DNA of 64,000 bases, taken from NCBI GenBank assembly GCA_034401135.1, contig JAWZSP010000008.1, positions 2,604,001 through 2,668,000 on the forward strand, written 5' to 3'. Under the pieces are notes generated by a model. The model had not been told where the DNA came from, ran no database searches, and was given only the letters and a program-made list of their open reading frames with translations. The DNA is from Volutella citrinella. Taxonomy: Eukaryota; Ascomycota; Sordariomycetes; Hypocreales; Nectriaceae. Shown here one piece after another: positions 59,672-64,000 of the stretch (its first letter is position 1; each line of letters starts with the position of its first letter). The position numbers and the translations under genes were made by a program.

Positions 59672-60823
59672 ATGTCCGAGGTCCAGATCCCAGCTCGAGT
59701 CCCCGATGAGTCTCACCACGTAATTGTGAAGCTGGAAACAATCCATGTGCCGTCATCCCACGTCGACACATCGCCCTTCACCCATGAGCTCATCACCTAC
59801 GAGTACACTCCACCAGCAGACACCGACCTCATTGTCAAGAGAATCCAGCACGCCAGCATCATAGCAATTGTCACCGTCCCCATCAATGCCCGAACGCTGG
59901 GCGACGCCCCTTACCTGTAAGAGAATTGCACAACTTTGGCTACTCGGACTTCGTCTAAACAAGAACCAGCAAATGCATCATCACGGAGACAGCCGGCATG
60001 AACCACATCGACCTTGACGAGTGCAAAAGGCGCGGCATCACCGTCTACTCCGCCCCTTATGCTGCGACAGAGGCCGTGTCGGAGCATGCGCTCGGCCTAG
60101 TCAGTGTTCCAACAAATTGTGACTCCGTTTTCCATCTGCTAATCTGCGTAGTACTTCGCTACGCGGCGGAGGTTCTTCAACATCCAGGCCGCCATGTACG
60201 GGCCAGGCCCGTCTCAGCCCAACATGTGGGGAACAAACGGCAGCATGTCGTCCATGATGAAGGATTCCCGGAATCAACCGCCTCACACCTGTGCCAATGA
60301 GACAGTCGGCATCATCGGAAACGGTGCCATCGGGCAACGAATCGGTCTGATGTGCAAAACTTTGGGCATGGCAGTCCTCATAGCCGGCCGAAAGAATGCA
60401 CCCGGGGGCAATAGTCAGGAAGACCCTTCTCGCACGCCATTCGACGAGGTAATCCGCCGGGCTACCGTCCTGTTCATTGTACTCCCGTATCTTCCAGAGA
60501 CGCACCATGCTATCGGCGGCCCGGAGTTGAGTAAGATGAGACCCGAGGCAGTCGTCATCAACGTGGGGCGCGGCAACACTGTTGACGAGACTGCCTTGTT
60601 CGAGGCTCTACGTGACAAGAAAATCTTCGGCGCAGCAACGGATGTCTACGCCAAGGAGCCGGCGGGCAGTGCGGATGACACGGTCCTGCTGAGTGAGGAG
60701 GCCAAGGGCCTCAACATCACCTTGTCGCCCCATTTGGCCTGGTGCGCGGACCAGACGACTACCAACCACCAGACGGCGTTCAGGGACAATGTCAGAAAAT
60801 ATGTGGACTCTGTGTCTAAATGA
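59672..60823 (+). CDS. D-isomer-specific 2-hydroxyacid dehydrogenase
   Basis: Exons 59672-59916, 59970-60099 and 60152-60823; introns of 53 bp (GTAAGA...CAG) and 52 bp (GTCAGT...TAG). Product 348 aa. The NAD(P)-binding motif is GNGAIG (181-186); the catalytic set expected for this family is present as R265 (NVGRGN), E294 (YAKEP) and H319 (SPHLAW). The N-terminal half carries TETAGMNHIDLDECKRRGI, the usual substrate-domain stretch. These enzymes interconvert 2-keto acids and D-2-hydroxy acids (glyoxylate, hydroxypyruvate, phosphoglycerate types); the substrate cannot be assigned. I start at 59672 (MSEVQIP) rather than the upstream in-frame Met at 59489, because the intervening sequence is Pro/Ser-rich with no counterpart in the family. 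Confidence 0.88.
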
Positions 60824-62676
60824 TCCATGCGTTTAGAAACATTGGTGTTCACATTCAAAGCCCAGGGTGCCTTGCCTGAGTGGAAGAAGGCTGTCTGTTA
60901 TAGTATAGTTTAATTCCAATAATCAACTTTCACTAGTTGGGCCTGCTGAAGGAAGGGAAGGGGAAGCCTATATATCATTCCTGACCACCCCCCTAACCAC
61001 TCCCGGACTTCTTGCTCTTCCATCGCGAGCCACACTCCTTCGGCTAGTTTCCGTCGTCATTGCTCCTCCTACCATATACACCAACGAGGCAGCAATAGAG
61101 CAAGCCATATCTCACGAGTTGCAGACGCCTCCAGCAGGATATATATGCCTTGCGACTTTTTTTTATATCATGTATAAAGGTAAAGCGAAAGTAAGAGATT
61201 GGCATTCGCAGCACCGATATCATTGAAGCAGGCGAAGAACTTACGCCCTACACCGGAGATGTGATTCTCGGAAAGCTATGCAGTCTTCGCCACCGAGCGA
61301 GAAGAAATGTAAGTCACTCCTGCGTGTCTCGAGCGTCGACGATGGTCGATGGCTGCTGGGCTCAGTATGTTAGTCACGGGCCTATGGTGCTTGATCACCA
61401 ATGTCGCGCTGTGGACGCCCAGGTGCAGTAGTGCTCGCTGCCGAGACGTATCGTCAACCCCATGGGGAGACGATGCCGACCTGTGGGGTCCGGAGAAACT
61501 TTTACAAACAAGGAAAAAACGTATTCAACCGAAGGTATTTGACCGAAGTATTTACCCGTCCTGGAGTGCCAATTGTCCGCTGAGACGGGTAGTTCTTGAT
61601 GCCAGGATAGCCCCTCCAGAGATGCGGTGTATAGGTAGCGCGAAGAGTGTTTGGCCGGAATGTCGCCGGCGCCGATGACTTTCCGGGTTCCATAATGGGG
61701 AACGATCCCCGCACTCGTCGTGCGGAGATGCGTTCATATGCAGAGAGAAAAAAACGTGTTTATGGCGTTCCCCCCTGGCCATGGAGCTTGGAGGGGGGAG
61801 CACCTTTCCCTGTTCGCCCTTAGCGGTGAGCTACACCCGTCAACTTGAGTCCCCGCAAGTTCGCAACGAGGAAGCTCGTGTGCGGTGTTGTGCTCGGGGC
61901 AACTACGGATCCCCCATCGTCCGTTTCTTTTTCTCACTCTGGTACTATCGGAAATAAGTGCGAGGGGTATCATTCATGGGGAGGGAACGCGGGGAGAAAG
62001 AGGCCCGGTCTAGTTTAGTAGACGTCACCTCCAAGAGGGCCTCGGAAAATGTCGCGTGAGCAGCATGCAGGGTCTTCCCTGACGTACGTGGAGAAGTAAT
62101 CCACAATGTTTGACGCCTCCTCATCTGATCATTGTTCATGCTGCATCTACAGAGGTTCTAGAAGTGCCAACCTCACTCCGCTCGGATCTGGCCTAGACCT
62201 TTCTGTTGTCCCATATTGCTCTTTGCTGCTGTGCGTAGTTTACATAGAGCATCGTTTGGGATCAGCGTTACGAACGTTATGCCTTCCATACGCGGTCACC
62301 GTCGTCCAGTGACAGCCAGCGTCAGAATTCTATACTGCCGACACACTGGGCAAGAACCAGGCTTCCCGGTTTCTCTGTCATCAAGTCTCCGCTCAAACTC
62401 CGTAGAGGGTCGGGTAAGCAGGAGCATCCCGTCATGAACACTGGTGCGAGTGCGTACTGTTGTGATGTGGTACTGTAGAGTTATGTTCAGGCGGAGAGCT
62501 TTATGCTGCGGATATCACTAAACCAGGCCAAGGTTCATCATGGCCACAGGATCATGGTATTTTCACTTGGAATCTAAAGCACTCAAGGTCAAGATCAGGA
62601 TACGTCAGTCATTGATATTCATGGCCGTGTGCCCCGTAACTCTGCTCATAAGCAAAAAGCCCCCGTCCACGTCTCA
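60824..62676. other. Gene-free interval
   Basis: 1.85 kb between the dehydrogenase stop and the stop of the minus-strand hydrolase. Short frames (for example plus 61349-61678) show nothing recognisable. No tRNA or repeat noticed. Confidence 0.55.
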
Positions 62677-64000
62677 TTAATTGGACGCAAGCTTGTGACA
62701 AGGCTTAATCGTAACAGGATACAACAGTCCATAGTCTTGCTCCTTGGGTACAGGTGTCACCGAGGATACCAGCCGGAAGTTCATGATAAGCTGATCCCAG
62801 ACAGCTCTGCCTGCCCCACCCAAAGTGGTCGTTACCACAATGTTGATGGAATTCTGCCCAGAGACGAGGTAGGAGCTGATCTCGGCCGTTGGCGCGGTAG
62901 GATCTAGGGGCGGGAGTTGCTGGCCGTTAATCCACACACGAGCAGTTTCAAAGACGATGCCCAGATCGAGGATCGCGCCTTGCGACTCCTCCCCAGAGGT
63001 TGACCATTCAAACGTAGTGTTGTAGAAACCTCGGCCGGAAACATTTCGCAGGCTGTCGGAGATCTCGTGCCACGGTTGCAGCTCCTCAGTGTGGAAGGTT
63101 TCGTTGGTCTTGTCAGAGATGAAGGTATTGTTCAGGTCCGCGGGCATGGTCCAGGACTCGACAGTCAAGTCCCAGTCACGCAGAGAAAGCGTCTGGGCCT
63201 TCTCGGTAGAGGCAGACTGAGGAAGGCTGAAAGGAGTGATCTGGTGTCCCTCGCAGACCATCACCTCGGTGCGGTTGCCGCGCTTGGACGAACCATGAGA
63301 CCTGTGCATCGCTGACAAGTCAAACTGCGGATCGCACTCCTCAAGCTGGTGGAAGGCGATGACGGCAGATTGGTTTCCGTTGAGACTGATAGGGATGGTG
63401 ATGCCGCTTGCATCCTGTTCGTAGATTGGCACCGGCATCTTATCTCCAATCCAAGCATCGTAGATGTAGGGCTTGCCCAAGACCTCGAACTTGACCGTGC
63501 CGTTCGAGTTTCCAGTACCAGGCTCCATGCCAACGGCGTCGTTGTACACAATCACGTAAGTGATGGATGAGGAAATGTCCTCCCGCCAGTATGTGTACCA
63601 TGGTCTCGTCGAATCCACGACGGTTCGCGGGCTAATCTCAACGATTGACAGCAAGGACTCGGCGAGATGCTCGTAGGGTACCTCGTAGACGTTGGGGTAT
63701 TTGCGCATGGCCTCGAGCATGGACTTGATGGAATCGACATCATCCTGCTCTGATTCACCCGACACTCTGGACGGAATGCCACCCGAGAAGACAATCGGCA
63801 GACCTCGCCTACCCCATTGCTGGAGCTTCTGGACACCGGACAGGGACAGCGTGTCATTTTCCCTGATAATGAGGGCCCTGAATTCTTGGTTCAGCGGAGC
63901 AAGAGTTGAGTTGGCAACGTATACAAGTTCGCTGTCGAAGTTGCTCGGGCTGATGTAGTTGTAAGAGAAACCTGCCACCAAAATTAGATTCATACGTCGG
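62677..64000 (-). CDS. Secreted glycoside-hydrolase-like protein, 3' part
   Basis: C-terminal 440 or so residues of a larger minus-strand gene; the 5' part lies beyond the right edge, and the frame is open to the last base. No intron is needed in this part. Early segments (FSYNYISPSNFD, PLNQEFRALII, LPIVFSGGIPSR) look like a Rossmann-like subdomain after a catalytic barrel. Near the C-terminus, a jelly-roll-type segment (GIVFETARVWINGQQL, then SYLVSGQNSINIVVTTTLG) matches the galactose-binding-like sugar-binding fold of GH2 and GH106-type enzymes. Numerous N-x-S/T sites fit a secreted protein. The closest fit I can offer from memory is the fungal alpha-L-rhamnosidase-like (GH106-type) group; this is tentative without the N-terminal catalytic part. 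Confidence 0.65.
   Translation of the reverse strand, partial: RRMNLILVAGFSYNYISPSNFDSELVYVANSTLAPLNQEFRALIIRENDTLSLSGVQKLQQWGRRGLPIVFSGGIPSRVSGESEQDDVDSIKSMLEAMRKYPNVYEVPYEHLAESLLSIVEISPRTVVDSTRPWYTYWREDISSSITYVIVYNDAVGMEPGTGNSNGTVKFEVLGKPYIYDAWIGDKMPVPIYEQDASGITIPISLNGNQSAVIAFHQLEECDPQFDLSAMHRSHGSSKRGNRTEVMVCEGHQITPFSLPQSASTEKAQTLSLRDWDLTVESWTMPADLNNTFISDKTNETFHTEELQPWHEISDSLRNVSGRGFYNTTFEWSTSGEESQGAILDLGIVFETARVWINGQQLPPLDPTAPTAEISSYLVSGQNSINIVVTTTLGGAGRAVWDQLIMNFRLVSSVTPVPKEQDYGLLYPVTIKPCHKLASN

Noticed and set aside
60824..62676. Search for tRNA genes or transposon ends here and in the other gaps.
   Set aside because: No credible T-arm/anticodon arrangement, terminal inverted repeats or transposase fragments were seen by eye; a covariance-model search would be needed to exclude them.

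Overview
This window looks like nuclear DNA of a filamentous ascomycete (Pezizomycotina, probably a sordariomycete). Protein-coding genes are on both strands. Most are split by 2 to 6 very short introns (about 47-100 bp) with GTRNGT donors, CTAAC/CTGAC-type branch sites and YAG acceptors. Several products are typical of such fungi: a Sed1/Ccg-6-like GPI wall protein, an aspzincin-type secreted metallopeptidase, a class B flavin monooxygenase and an UNC93-like transporter. The species assignment is inference; no rRNA, tRNA or organellar marker was seen.

Layout. 1-968: 3' part of an MFS drug-transporter gene. 969-3909: gene-free DNA ending in a candidate promoter. 3910-37500: the dominant feature, one uninterrupted, intronless 33.6-kb reading frame for a secreted 11,196-residue protein made almost entirely of a four-cysteine module, C-x5-C-x5-C-x4/5-C. 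I estimate 400-430 copies and about 1,700 cysteines. 37501-40750: gene-free. 40751-41707: GPI-anchored wall protein with an internal duplication. 42147-44449 (minus): secreted metallopeptidase. 45456-49594 (minus): SNF2-like helicase with altered motifs I and II. 50675-51766: multi-pass membrane protein of unknown function. 51767-54220: gene-free. 54221-56386: flavin monooxygenase. 56807-58475 (minus): UNC93-like transporter, convergent with it. 59672-60823: D-2-hydroxyacid dehydrogenase. 62677-64000 (minus): 3' part of a secreted glycoside-hydrolase-like protein.

How the genes may work together. The giant protein, the GPI wall protein and the metallopeptidase are neighbours and all carry secretion signals, so 3.9-44.4 kb reads as a cell-surface/secretome neighbourhood. 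The monooxygenase, UNC93-like transporter and dehydrogenase form a compact 6.6-kb group that could be a small metabolic unit. Both groupings are inferred from position only.

The best candidate for something undescribed is the giant protein. Its modules fall into successive blocks with their own consensus, and some blocks keep DNA-level higher-order repeats (165-nt and 189-nt periods). This points to growth by repeated local amplification. It has a signal peptide but no visible membrane or GPI anchor and no catalytic domain. Its role is unknown; a matrix, adhesive or decoy surface protein is a hypothesis.
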